Source: Bostrychus sinensis (taxonomy: Eukaryota > Chordata > Actinopteri > Gobiiformes > Eleotridae). Taken from it: a stretch of DNA of 64,000 bases. This document shows, piece by piece, positions 1 through 10,960 of the stretch. Position 1 is the first letter of the stretch. Each line of letters begins with the position of its first letter. The DNA is taken from assembly GCA_020698575.1 (NCBI GenBank), contig CM036247.1:31100431-31164430 (forward strand). Reading direction: 5' to 3'. Under the pieces are notes generated by a model. The model had not been told where the DNA came from. It saw nothing but the letters and a program-made list of their open reading frames with translations, and did not search any database. The translations under genes were made by a program, and so were the position numbers.

Positions 1-949
1 AAACCACACCATTTGTGAAAACTGCCAGTAGGGCGTACCAAACAAATTAGTCAAAGCCTGACAAGCTGGATCTCTGTGAGTTTGTGAAGTCACAAATCTT
101 GCGACAACCCAGTAGTGGTAGTAGTAGCAGGGGCAGTAGTAGCAAAAATGTTTGCTGTACCATTAGTAACTTGTACATAACTCAACTTTACATTCAACGC
201 TTTTTTTTTTACTTCAAATATTAGTTTCATTGGGTACTTTTACTTTTACCTTTACTTAAAGAAACAATACTTGAGTACAGATTTTCAGTACTTCTTCCAC
301 TTATATCTGCATAGCATGAACAGTCTCCTTAGCTGCTAAATCAATAGTTCTGTCTGCGGCTGTCTTTTACATGCATGGTGCCTCACTGATAAATCCTTGG
401 GTAATCTGTGTAGGGCCGCAGTAACAACAGGTTTTAATGGAACAAGAGGCGCCCACAGTCACTGTGATAAATGTGAGGCCAACTCATTGCGGTCTAGTGC
501 TCACCCCTGTTTAACAAAGAGGTCATACACTAATTCAACAGGGCAGATAAAACAATATTGCTTTTGAACACACACAGAGGCAAAGTCTCACTGTGTGTTC
601 TCACTCCTAACGACCTGAAACCACTCTATTCATGGTCGCCTTGACCAATAGAATTTAGTTTCAGGTTATAACTCCTCCTTCCTAGGAGAATATAAACCAG
701 CTCTCTTACCAGTTCAATTTCAGAATTGAGAAAGCCTCTTTTAAAAACTTTTAAAAATCCAATTCCGATGACTGCTTTTTTAACTTTTTGCGATACAATT
801 ACCCTGGACGAGAGCAAAACACCTCCTCCAGCGTTTCCAAACCTTTGTGTATTCAGAAAACGGAAACCCCGTCTTCATGTAAACGAAAGGACAAACCACA
901 ATCAAACCTTTGCGAATTCGGCCAAACATGTTGTCGTCTAAATAGCCCC
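1..949. other. Non-genic, repeat-derived stretch
   Basis: No convincing gene. Positions 95-150 are a simple AGTAGT/GCAGTAGT-rich tract. Positions 190-300 resemble one end of the TACTTAAGTA-type MITE described at 32820-33350. Positions 600-945 contain a 71-codon ORF in sequence that looks like a common fish MITE interior (exponent-like GTTTTC/GAAAAC motifs), and I do not believe it is a gene. Confidence 0.5.
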
Positions 950-1230
950 TGAATCTGTCAATGAGGTCCTCTGTCTTTATTATGCTGATGTTTCTGAGGA
1001 GTACTACTTTACTGCATCTTTTGTATTTCAATACTGCATGTCCACAATGGGTATGATTTTAAACCAAAACTTAAAATACTTTGTACTTCAAACCAACTCA
1101 TGGAGTAAAAAGTACAGATACTTAAACGTACACCTTGTAAAATTTACTCAAGTAAAGCACAGATACATGAAAATCATACTTAAGTAAAGTAACTAAGTAC
1201 TTTTACTTTGTTACATTCCACCACTGCATC
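950..1230 (-). repeat. hAT-like MITE fragment (TACTTAAGTA family, reverse)
   Basis: It matches, in reverse orientation, the 32820-33350 copy. It shares the segments on contrasting sides of 'gaggtcctctgtctttatta' and 'accaactcatggagtaaaaagt', and ends with TTCCACCACTG, the complement of the family's CAGTGGTGGAA terminus. The other end is decayed. Confidence 0.6.
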
Positions 1231-1403
1231 AGGAAGAGCATCTGACTTAAAAACGTATAAGTTTTAACAAGATGCTCTGGCAATGCCCAAAGTGAAAAGC
1301 TGAAAGAAGGGAAAATAATATCTAAGGAATTATTCTTGAATGAATTGCTTAAAAAACAGTATAAATGAATTGTATGTACATAATATTTTGGCACTTGACA
1401 CTT

Positions 1404-1451
1404 GGGGCGGCAGTAGCTCAGTTGGTAGAGCCGCTTGTCCACTAACCAGCA
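1404..1451 (+). repeat. tRNA-derived SINE head (truncated)
   Basis: The segment carries a Pol III A-box-like stretch (AGCTCAGTTGGTAGAG) typical of fish tRNA-derived SINEs. Downstream B-box and tail are absent. The sequence switches after about 1451 to a different, GAACG-rich element. It cannot fold as a full tRNA. Confidence 0.6.
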
Positions 1452-1747
1452 GTGTTGAGCATGAACGAGTTCAAATGAACGCGCTCACTGAACACGTTAA
1501 TTTTTCTGTGAACTTTGAACTGAACGCAACACATTTGTAAATCAAGAACTTGAACGTGAATTTGTTCAGATTATGTGAGATGAACGACGTACGTCACTGT
1601 TGGGGTTCAAGTAAACGTCGGAATTTGTTTTCACCTGAGTCGAGTGACGAGGTCTGCTCGCACTTTTTAAACAGCGCTGTCACTCACTGCCCACGGGCTC
1701 CACTCCAAAACTGCACCGCTTCACCAGAGAGCGCTTGTGCGCGCAAT

Positions 1748-1826
1748 GCATCTTGGGTAATGTAGTGTGAAGCCAAAGACAGTCGAATCTAATATCTTTG
1801 ACTTCACACTACGTTACCCATGATGC
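1748..1826. repeat. 31-bp imperfect inverted repeat (79-nt hairpin)
   Basis: The left arm 1748-1778 and right arm 1796-1826 are complementary at 28 of 31 positions around a 17-nt loop. The surrounding 1452-1990 region, with GAACG-rich flanks and a short Ser-rich ORF starting at 1820, looks like the decayed 5' part of a DNA transposon, so the hairpin is probably transposon-derived. Confidence 0.7.
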
Positions 1827-1984
1827 ACTCCACAAGCAAGCATTACAACAAGCGTAGCCTTCATAGCAACGCCGGAGCAGGCAGCAGCAGTCAGTCTGCC
1901 AATGGCAGTGCAAGTGAAGGCACAGAGAACACAGACGATGCTGCTTCTAACTATGATCATTTACAGACATTTTACCAGAGGTGG

Positions 1985-2165
1985 GACCAAGTCACTGTTT
2001 TGCAAGTCAAAAGTAAGTCTCAAGTCTTTGGCCTCAAGTCCGAGTCAAAGTCCAAGTCAATGACAGGCAAGACCGAGTCAAGTCCCAAGTCAATGCCTCA
2101 CAAGTCCAAGTTGAGTCACAAGTCCTACACTTTCTGTTTCAAGTCCTTTCAAGTCTTTTTAATCC
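1985..2165 (+). repeat. Degenerate CAAGTC-rich repeat
   Basis: This is a dense run of CAAGTC/AAGTCC words, translating to Lys-Ser repeats in one frame. The 143-codon ORF that crosses it (1820-2251) is judged an artefact of the low-complexity sequence. It resembles the interior of a dispersed fish repeat and is not a gene. Confidence 0.6.
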
Positions 2166-2461
2166 TTAGGACTCCAAACTTAATGTTTGTCATGTTTTAT
2201 ATTGTTGAATTTACTCTCATGTCCCACCTTAGAAAAACAAATATTCGATAAACAGATGGTAAATTGTTTGCTGTACTATTTACATTTATTATTTTTATTT
2301 TTATTTTTATTTATTATTTAGTTATTTACAATTTATTGTAACGCCCTAAGACTAGAAGAGGCCTACACAGAAAACAGGTTTCTGAAAACTTTAAAAGTAA
2401 AGCCAAGTTCTTTAGTATCAGTGATGTACAATAAAGCTAAATACCTCACCAGTACATTGTA

Positions 2462-3840
2462 CACTGCTCAAAAAAATAAAGGGAACACTTAAACAACACA
2501 ATGTAACTCCAAGTCAATCACACTTCTGTGAAATCAAACTGTGTCCACTTAGGAAGCAACACTGACTGACATCAGTTTCACTGCTGTTGTGCAAATGGAA
2601 CAGACAACAGGTGGAAATTATAGGCAAATAGCAAGACCCCCCCAATAAAGGAGTGGTTCTGCAGGAGGTGACCACAGACCACTTCTCAGTTCCTATGCTT
2701 TCTGGCTGATGTTTTGGTCACTTTTGAATGCTGGCGGTGCTTTCACTCTAGTGGTAGCATGAGACGGAGTCTACAACCCACACAAGTGGCTCAGGTAGTG
2801 CAGCTCATCCAGGATGGCACATCAATGCGAGCTGTGGCAAGAAGGTTTGCTGTGTCTGTCAGTGTAGTGTCCAGAGCATGGAGGCGCTACCAGGAGACAG
2901 GCCAGTACATCAGGAGACATGGAGGAGGCTGTAGGAGGGCAACAACCAAGCAGCAAGACCACTACCTCCTCCTTTGTGCAAGGAGGAACAGGAGGAGCAC
3001 TGCCAGAGCCCTGCAAAATGACCTCCAGCAGGCCACAAATGTGCATGTGTCTGCTCAAACGGTCAGAAACAGACTCCATGAGGGTGCTATGGGGGCCCGA
3101 CGTCCACAGGTGCAGGACGTTTGGCATTTGCCAGAGAACACCAAGATTGGCAAATTCGCCACTGGCGCCCTGTGCTCTTCACAGATGAAAGCAGGTTCAC
3201 ACTGAGCACATGTGACAGATGTGACAGAGTTTGGAGACGCCGTGGAGAACGTTCTGCTGCCTGCAACATCCTCCAGCATGACCGGTTTGGCAGTGGGTCA
3301 GTAATGGTGTGGGTGGCATTTCTTGGGGGGCCGCACAGCCCTCCATGTGCTTGCCAGAGGTAGCCTGACTGCCATTAGGTACCGAGATGAGATTCTCAGA
3401 GCCCTTGTGAGACCATATGCTGGTGCGGTTGGCCCTGGGTTCCTCCTAATGCAAGACAATGCTAGACCTCATGTGGCTGGAGTGTGTCAGCAGTTCCTGT
3501 AAGATGAAGGCATTGATGCTATGGACTGGCCGCCCGTTCCCCAGACCTGAATCCAATTGAGCACATCTGGGACATCATGTCTCGCTCCATCCACCAACAT
3601 CACGTTGCACCACAGACTGTCCAGGAGTTGGTGGATGCTTTAATCCAGGTCTGGGAGTAGATCCTCAGGAGACCATCCGCCACCTCATCAGGAGCATGCC
3701 CAGGCGTTGTAGGGAGGTCATACAGGCGTGGAGGTTACACACACTACTGAGCCTCATTTTGACTTGTTTTAAGGACATTACATCAAAGTTGGATCAGCAT
3801 GTAGTGTGTTTTTCCACTTTATTTTTTTTTTTTAGCAGTG
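2462..3840 (+). mobile_element. Tc1-like transposon copy 1, transposase broken
   Basis: The element is flanked by TA dinucleotides (2460-2461 and 3841-3842) and starts with CACTGCTCAAAAAAATAAAG, while the right end is AGCAGTG. Transposase reading starts at ATG 2759, with a clear paired-like HTH N-terminus (RAVARRFAVSVSVVSRAWRR). Compared with the copy at 42277, a 28-bp segment between two GTG repeats is missing near 3110, which shifts the frame before the FTDESRF motif. The right part is also shortened, with a T-run joined directly to the terminal repeat. Later conserved blocks, such as the encoded SPDLNPIEHIWD motif near 3545, remain visible in broken frames. The copy is non-autonomous. Confidence 0.92.
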
Positions 3841-3842
3841 TA

Positions 3843-5929
3843 TATTCTCTGTACCAATAAACTGTACTCTTCTGGCCTTGCCAGATGTTCACATGCTTCA
3901 AATAAGAGTCATTCTCTCACATTTGAAGATTTACAAAGTGAATACTGCTCACTATACAGTTTACTGAATAGCGACACCTGTGGGAAAAATGGGTACTGCA
4001 GGTTCATGATGAATGGTCAGAGCCATGAGCTCCAGCTCCAACACAGAGACAACACTGCAGAAAGCTCCAGCTGGTGTTCATTTTTCACTGTTTACTGTCT
4101 GAGCTCACCTGCACAGGTAAAGATCTCCTCTGTGTAATCACATAAAGCCGCGTGTGCGTCACGTGATTCACGGAGGCTAAGTCTCTCTCAGACTCCACAT
4201 ATTCGCCTTTAGACCTCTATTGCAAATGATTATTTTTTACTTTTAGATTTTTTTTATTTGTTGATTTTGTTTTAGTTTTTATTAAGTGTAGTCTGCACCT
4301 GAACGCCTCATGTCTGCACCTGAACGCCTCATGTCTGTGTCTGGGGTGAGCTGCTCTCAGCTGTGAGGAGAGGGAGGGTCACAGAGGCAGCAGCTCCGTC
4401 CGCGTCCCTCTGACATTAAAACTAAGTTCTGGTGATTAAATAACTCTTTTATGATTGTGTTTGGAGTAAAACATCGGAGGAGCTGTGTGAAAAGTCCGCG
4501 AGTTCTCGACGATAGAGCGTTATAATTAGACGCGCGTGTATTTGAGATCATTAATGGTTGTAAAACTTTAACGCTCCGTATCTCTGTGATTTCTGAGTCT
4601 ATCAACACGAAACAAAGACTGACACAAAGCTTAAAATCTCCTCTGCTGTTATGTCAAAATGTCATGTGCTGCTACAGCTCAATACACTTTGAAATGTGCA
4701 TCAGAAAACACGCACTAGTAACATGCGCGGGGAAGAAAGCGCCCATTACTGCGCTGGGGAGTTTAATTAGGCTAATTGTTATTCGCACACTTAAAAAAAA
4801 TAAAAAAAACTTACCTTTCTGTGCAAGCTCATATATGCAAAAACGTCCATTTTGTGTGATAGAATTTAAGATCTACAGTGAGGCTAGAAGGTAGGTACAT
4901 GTATAGTGATAGAAGTCATAGTTTGAGGCTCCAGATGTATCAGGTTAAGTGTGTCCTTGCGACCTAAAAGGCTGAGTGTTTTCCTGGTTAAACTCGGGCC
5001 AAACCTTTGCTTCTTTCATTCACTCTCTGTTTCCATATTGTACTGTCTTTTATCTCAAACTCAGCACCTTCCAATTGCTAAAACATGCCCTCCATATATA
5101 CAGAGAGGTAATATTCTTTGGCTTTATGGAAAAGAGTAAAACTTACTCTAATGAGTGTTTAAAAATATAGTGTGTTTTGTTTAAATATAGTTAAAATGTG
5201 TACCCCCCTCCCCCCAAATACACGAATAAATAAATGCATACATAAGGACATAAATAAATGGCTAAATAGTACTATTGTTAAAGTGTTTTCTTCAACCTAC
5301 AGGCCCAGCTTCTGCCTTGCTCCATCGCGCCCTCATGTGGCGGTCTGCGGAACACGAGAGGAGAGAAGTTTTCCTAGGTGCAAAGAGACTTATTCAGTGC
5401 AGAAATACACCGGTTGATTATGAATGAAAGGGCCACCAAACGTGAGTTCTTATGGGGCCAAACTGTCTGCATAGATCATAGTATGCTATTTACAAAGGAG
5501 TAATATTTAATTATAGCCTGAATGTGGTCAAATATGTCCAGATTGCCTAGCCTAAAAAACGTAAAATATTTGTTAAACTACGATGCGATGAGTAAAGATG
5601 GCAACAGGAGAGCACTGTGGCCAAAAAATAAGCTATCCTAGGCTACTTCATTAGCCTAAATTAGCCACTGCAACGTAGTTAGCTAATATATGCGGTTAAT
5701 TAGATTATGCAAAATCAAACAGTATAAACCTTTTACACAATGTCTGTTTTGTTATTATTTATTTAATATTTTTGATCGATGTTACAAAATAATTTAACTG
5801 TGAGCTACAGTATAGTGATTTACGAAATTACGCAACCAGCAACCACGTACAGGTGCCGGTTGCTAAGAGCATCTTTTAATGCGTGAATGCGTCACCTCAA
5901 AACTTTCAAACTTCTGGCTGTGAGAAAAA
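3843..5929. other. Intergenic stretch without recognisable gene
   Basis: No ORF of convincing character. Positions 4140-4580 are somewhat richer in CpG than the surroundings. A 21-bp unit starting GTCTGCACCTGAACG is duplicated in tandem at 4291-4332. Nothing here matches a family I recognise. Confidence 0.5.
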
Positions 5930-6055
5930 CTGCACATTTTAAGCTTCACTCGACTATATCTTCAAAAAGGAGATTTTAACCAACGACTTTTACCAACAAC
6001 AGTTTCTACTGACCACCCGCTGACAAAGACTACAAGGCCATTTACAGGAAAAAAC
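5930..6055 (+). other. Possible 5' noncoding exon of the 6863-8164 ORF
   Basis: The segment ends in a donor-like site (AAAAAC followed by GTGAGAT at 6056). The next good acceptor is TTTATTTCCACAG at about 6837-6849, just before ATG 6863. This is an inference from the splice signals only, and no promoter element is obvious apart from a GCGTCACC motif near 5890. Confidence 0.25.
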
Positions 6056-6862
6056 GTGAGATTTTTCATTTCCATATCGACGTTGTTGCCTATGGGCTTT
6101 CTCAATAAAACACCACACAGGCCCCATTTCATTTAGCAAAATTACCGTTTATCAATATTTTAATTGTTTTTTTTAGTGCAAGTGTCACTTACGAAATAAG
6201 TCTTTTTGTCTCTGTGCCATAAAAGACGCCTGAAAGTAAGTTAAAGTATTTAACGTTAGCTAATACGGCTTTGAAGGCTATTATTATTTAAAATTAAACA
6301 AAACATTAGCTAACGTTAACGCTACACAACCTAACGGCAAAGGCTGTAGCCCTATATTTTTATTATTATTAATTGTTTCAGGGTACACATAATCCTGTAT
6401 AAATAGTAACATGAACAAATAGAGACCTCTAACAGGCCTATCAGTCCATATGGGCCCAATACATTTCTTGTTAGCAGTTTAGCGTTTTATTTACCAGTTT
6501 GTGTTCATGAGAATTTTAAAAAACAACGAACAACAATTGGTCCAGGTGAGTAGTAAACCCTAAAAAATATTCATGAATAACCCCACCACTTTAATGAAAC
6601 ACAGTAGCAGTAAAGTCCTAGGCCTACTGCAGCTATGAACGGTTACTCTCAAAACCCCATATTATTAATAAAAAATGTAAATGTTTCTATAGGAGCACTC
6701 TTTTATTATAAATTTCACCTAAAAACACGTTCCATTATACATACAAAGATTTTTATAATCTATATTTTCAGTTGTGTGTATAAATGTAAGACATCATGAT
6801 ACAGTTATGACAGGTGTAGTATGTTGATTGATGTATTTATTTCCACAGATCTGTGTGGATCG

Positions 6863-8164
6863 ATGGCCCAGCGCTGGTCCTGGACGACCCGGCCGGGGTG
6901 TCCCGACGTGCTCCTCCTGCACAGGCTGCACACACCCACCACACCCACAATTACTTCTGCCCCTGCCTCTGCAGGCCCCTCTAACTCTGCCTTTATGTCT
7001 TTCTGTACACAGGAGACACAGGGCGACTTCTGGACCTGCATCCAGGCTCCCAACCCTGAGCGGCCTGGCATCCCACGCCTGATCCTGCGCAGGATCCCCG
7101 CCTCAGGCCCTAAGTTCTCCCACACACTCTCCCTCTCATCTCCCTTCTTCCCATCTTCCTCTTCCTCTCCCTTCTTTCCATCTTTCCTTTCCTCCACTTC
7201 TTCCTCCTTCTCCTCTTCCAGCACTGACTCTGACTCTTGCTCCTCCGCTCCTGCTCCTAGCGCTCTTAAACGCTCTCGTTCTGCAGATAGGATCCATAGG
7301 CTGAGCTCTAGCTCCTCCTCCTGCTCCTCTTCCTCTTGCTCACCTCCTCCTTCCACCTTCCTCTTTCCCCTTCTTACTGAAGGCCCTGAGCTCAGTTGTA
7401 GCTCTAGCTCCTCATCCTGCTCTTCTCCCCCCTGCTCATCCTCCTTCCCTGCTTGCTCCTCTTCTCTCTGTTCTCCTCCTGCTAAGGTCCCTAAGATCTT
7501 ACCCCCTTTTCCTGCTAAGATCTGTAAGATCTTGCCTCCTGCCAAGGGTCCTAAAATCTTGCCTCCTCCTCCTGCTAAGGTCCCTAAGATCTTGCCTCCT
7601 CCTTCTGCTGTGGTCTCTAAGCGCTCCCTCTCTCCTCCTGCTTCTAAGCTGAGCTTCTCTGTGCTCCCTGCCTCCTTTTCTCTGGATGTCTCTGTGACTC
7701 CTCCTCAGTCACAGCGTAAGGCTCCAGCTGCTCCTCGTGAGCACCTGGTGCCTCCTCCCAGTGCTTCCAGGACTAACTCTGTACTTTCCTCTGCTCCCCC
7801 CAGGGCCCCTCGCACCTCCTGGGCCCCTCGCCAGTCCTGGGCTCGTCCCACCCCCCGGACTCCTGCCACCTCCCGGGCTCCTCCCATCTCCAGGGCTCCT
7901 GCCACCTCCCGGGCTCCTCCCATCTCCAGGGCTCCTGCCACCTCCCGGGCTCCTCCCACCCCACGGGCTCCTCCCACCCCTGCCGCTCCTCTCTCGTCCC
8001 AGCCCGGGCGTGGGCCTGTGCCCCTGTTCCCTGGACCCACACCGGACTGGGTGAGGAGGATGGAGGACTGGGAGAGGCAGCGTTCGCTCGACTGGAAGCA
8101 CTGGAAAAGGTCAAATAAACCACAAAGGCCACATCCACAAAAGAGACACTTTTACACTGTCTGA
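6863..8164 (+). CDS. Uncharacterised Ser/Pro-rich protein, 433 aa
   Basis: I do not recognise this protein. An uninterrupted frame runs from ATG 6863, shortly after a good splice acceptor ending at 6849, to TGA 8162-8164. An upstream in-frame ATG at 6821 would lie in the intron if that acceptor is used. The N-terminus is the most ordinary part (WSWTTRPGCPDVLLLHR, then GDFWTCIQAPNPERPGIPR). After it come Ser runs, a K(I/V)LPP repeat zone, a series of alternating RAPATS/RAPPIS repeats, and a basic Trp-rich tail (DWVRRMEDWERQRSLDWKHW). No signal peptide or membrane segment is visible. The ORF is far more GC-rich than its flanks, and long antisense ORFs exist because of the low complexity, so chance coding is possible. 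A lineage-specific nuclear protein is one guess, unsupported by homology. Confidence 0.4.
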   Translation: MAQRWSWTTRPGCPDVLLLHRLHTPTTPTITSAPASAGPSNSAFMSFCTQETQGDFWTCIQAPNPERPGIPRLILRRIPASGPKFSHTLSLSSPFFPSSSSSPFFPSFLSSTSSSFSSSSTDSDSCSSAPAPSALKRSRSADRIHRLSSSSSSCSSSSCSPPPSTFLFPLLTEGPELSCSSSSSSCSSPPCSSSFPACSSSLCSPPAKVPKILPPFPAKICKILPPAKGPKILPPPPAKVPKILPPPSAVVSKRSLSPPASKLSFSVLPASFSLDVSVTPPQSQRKAPAAPREHLVPPPSASRTNSVLSSAPPRAPRTSWAPRQSWARPTPRTPATSRAPPISRAPATSRAPPISRAPATSRAPPTPRAPPTPAAPLSSQPGRGPVPLFPGPTPDWVRRMEDWERQRSLDWKHWKRSNKPQRPHPQKRHFYTV

Positions 8165-8331
8165 GAACTGATGCTCTCCCTCTCTGTCTGTTTTTGAGGT
8201 GTGCTGCGAGTGCGCTGAGAGTTTCCAGGGCCAACAACGTTATGGGCAGAAATCTGGGTATCAACTAAATAAGTAGGAACTAACATTTATACATTTATTT
8301 TTAGCTCCTAAGTGTTCAGTGTTGTCTTGTG

Positions 8332-8990
8332 CTCTGTGTTACCAAAAAAAAAAAAACATGGTGGTGGTGTTTAGGTTAAATGTATTAAGTGCTCTATGTT
8401 GTCCACATCACAGGACAATATTTTTAGATTGTTTTCTAATATAAAATTGGTGTTGGTGGTGGTTAGTATTTAAGTTTTTTTCTAATATAAAATTGGTGTT
8501 GGTGGTGGTTAGTATTTAAGTTTTTTTCTAATATAAAAATGGTGTTGGTGGTGGTTAGTACTAGATTAAGTTAAATGTATTTGGTGTTAAGTGTTGTCTG
8601 TCTTGTCCTGTTGTTTTGTGTGTTACAAAAAAACAAAAAACAAAAAACAAAAAAAACATGGGTGTTGGTGGTGGTTAGTATTTAAGTTTTTTTCTAATAT
8701 AAAAATGGTGTTGGTGGTGGTTAGTACTAGATTAAGTTAAATGTATTTGGTGTTAAGTGTTGTCTGTCTTGTCCTGTTGTTTTGTGTGTAAAAAAAAAAA
8801 CAAAAAAAAAAAAACAATGGGTGTTGGTGGTGGTTAGTATTTAAGTTTTTTTCTAATATAAAATTGGTGTTGGTGGTGGTTAGTACTAGATAAGTTAAAT
8901 GTATTTGGTGTTAAGTGTTGTCTGTCTTGTCCTGTTGTTTTGTGTGTTACAAAAAAAAAAAGAAAACAGATGGGTGATGGTGGTGGTTAT
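8332..8990 (+). repeat. Higher-order minisatellite
   Basis: A roughly 45-bp subunit (TGGTGTTGGTGGTGGTTAGT, then an A/T tract with CTAATATAAAA) recurs throughout. It is embedded in a larger unit of about 180 bp that adds an AAATGTATTTGGTGTTAAG block, a TTGTCTGTCTTGTCCTGTTG block and an A-rich spacer. About three large units are present and the A-rich spacers differ in length. It begins about 170 bp after the Ser/Pro ORF stop, so it may lie in that gene's 3' UTR. Confidence 0.85.
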
Positions 8991-9177
8991 CAGTTTAAGT
9001 TATTTTATATGTTGTATTAAGTTAAGTATTGTATGGTGACGTGACGAAGTGTAAGTATTTGTTTATTTATATGACTGCAGTCCTAACACTTCAACTGTAA
9101 AAGGTGAGTATTTTTACTTTTGATTAATGTGTTGCCTTTACAGTTTCACTTGGCATCTTTTCATTTTGCTTTTTCAG

Positions 9178-10960
9178 ATGCCGAGAGACAAAACGATGCA
9201 GCAGTAAAGTCCAAAGGGAAATGAAGAGATGACGAAATAAATCAAGGAAGATGCTATAGAAGAGATGTGGAGGAGAGGAAAGCAAGCAAAAACAAAGACA
9301 GAAATTGTAATAATAAAGAAACAGGTGAAGGAATTAGACCTGGTAAAGTAAAGTTTTACAAATCTATCTCTCTTCTCTTAAAGTGACAGAGAAAGTGGAG
9401 TAATGGAGAGGAGGAGGGAGGACAAGTCAAAACCTTCATACTAAGGGTAAATGACTATTGTCCAGCAGATCTTCCTTCATCACATATTTAAGAGCAGTGT
9501 ACGGACTCTTTGTGTTACAAGACAAAACAATTTGAGAAAACATTTGAAATTTAGCAGATTTTCTCATTTATATGCATCAGTCAGATGATGAACTAGTATT
9601 TCCCTGTCACAGAGACATGCTGCTTGTCGTAACATAACAGATGAAGTGTAGGAAGAAGAGTTGATGTAGAACAAGACCAAATGAAAATAGATATAAAATA
9701 AAGAGAATAGGAGCGCCAACAACAAATAGAATATATGTATTATATATTTAGAGTTTGTTTTAGTGGTGTTAAGTCATTTAAATGTTCCAGTATATTTTCC
9801 TGAGACTAACCTTTGCTTTACTTATTTGCTTTATTGCTTTTAGACCAATGGTGGTGTGGCTGCCATGAAGATAATGGGATCTGGAGAGGTCGAAAAGAAT
9901 GGATGTATTAGAGGAAGACGTACTGATGTAAAACAAGACAAAATGAAAATAATTGGGAAGTGGAGAGAATACAGAAGCCAACAACAAACAAAAGATATGT
10001 ATTTGACTCTTTTATTTGTTTATGATTTGGTCATGATTCCTGACACTAAACTTTGCTTGTTTCTTGTTTTTAGGTGCACAATGTTCTGGTTGGGTTCAAA
10101 AGCCAACAGCAAAGAAAAGATAAGTATTTAATTGTTTATATTAAGGTTAATTCAACTACATTCACCTTATACTCAACTTTGTTTTGTTTCATTGCTTTTA
10201 GGTGCAAGGGCCTGAGTCTGGTTGGACAAAAAGATCTGAGGGATCATAAGAAGACAAAGAAAAGATATGTATTTATGTTTTTATTAAGTATTGTAAGATG
10301 TATGATAAATCAACATAATGCCACTGAATTATTACTATTGAGCAACACAACAGTCACTAAATATGGAAGACCAGGGTGTGCGAGACAAATGTTAAAACAT
10401 AAAATTATTTATCTTTATTAAATTGTTTCAAATTGTGTTGAGAGTTTCAGTGTTCATCTATAATCCCCTGAGACTAAAGTTTACTTATTTTGTTTTATTG
10501 CTTTTAGGTGCAAGGCGCAAAATGGTCTGGCAGCAACGAAGACAAGAACAATAAAAGATATGCGTTTCTGTTTTCATAACTTGTATTGCATACAATACAT
10601 GATAAGTTACTATCTCAGACTAAATTTTGCTTCTTTTTTATTGAGCTTTTATTTAGGAATTGAAATGAGGCAAAAATAAGAGAAAATGAAAATATGTGAA
10701 CAAGGGAAGAGCCAAAAAGAAACTAAAGATATGTATTTATGTGTTCATATAGTGGTCATAATTTACATGCTCTGCATTATTCCACTGAGACTAACTTTTT
10801 TTTTTTGTTATAGGTGCAACCCAGCAACAACAAACAAGATATGTATTTTGAGTTTATGTAAGTTGTGTCGATAAGTGATTTATTTAATTTCATCTACGTA
10901 CTGTAGATAAAAATGTTCTTGTAAAATACAAATATATGGTCAAAAGAAAAGATATGTATT
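9178..10960 (+). repeat. Tandem array of exon-like units with conserved splice signals
   Basis: Several units share the same order of signals: CTGAGACTAAC-like branchpoint, pyrimidine tract, TTTTAG acceptor, a short A-rich segment often starting GTGCA, then AAAGATAT followed by GTATTT as donor. Exon-like segments are 9844-9998, 10074-10123, 10202-10269, 10508-10561, 10657-10732 and 10814-10842. A further donor lies at 10955, and a looser upstream acceptor precedes 9178. Their lengths (155, 50, 68, 54, 76 and 29 nt) do not keep a common frame and several contain stops, so a protein-coding reading is unlikely. A repeated noncoding transcript or a decayed duplicated gene is possible. Confidence 0.55.

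Noticed and set aside
1404..1451. tRNA gene
   Set aside because: Only the A-box half is present. There is no anticodon stem, T-arm or acceptor pairing, so it is a SINE piece.
1820..2251. 143-aa ORF with Ser/Lys repeats
   Set aside because: Its second half is an AAGTC simple repeat and the first half sits in transposon-like DNA.
6805..8264. Antisense ORFs of 246, 163, 130 and 111 codons across the Ser/Pro-rich ORF
   Set aside because: They are mirror images of the low-complexity CTCCTC/GAGGAG sequence (Glu-rich and Gly-Arg-rich reading), have no supported start or splice context, and cannot all be real.
8332..8990. CRISPR-like repeat array
   Set aside because: Units are longer and directly adjoining with variable A-runs, there are no unique spacers, and the genome is eukaryotic.
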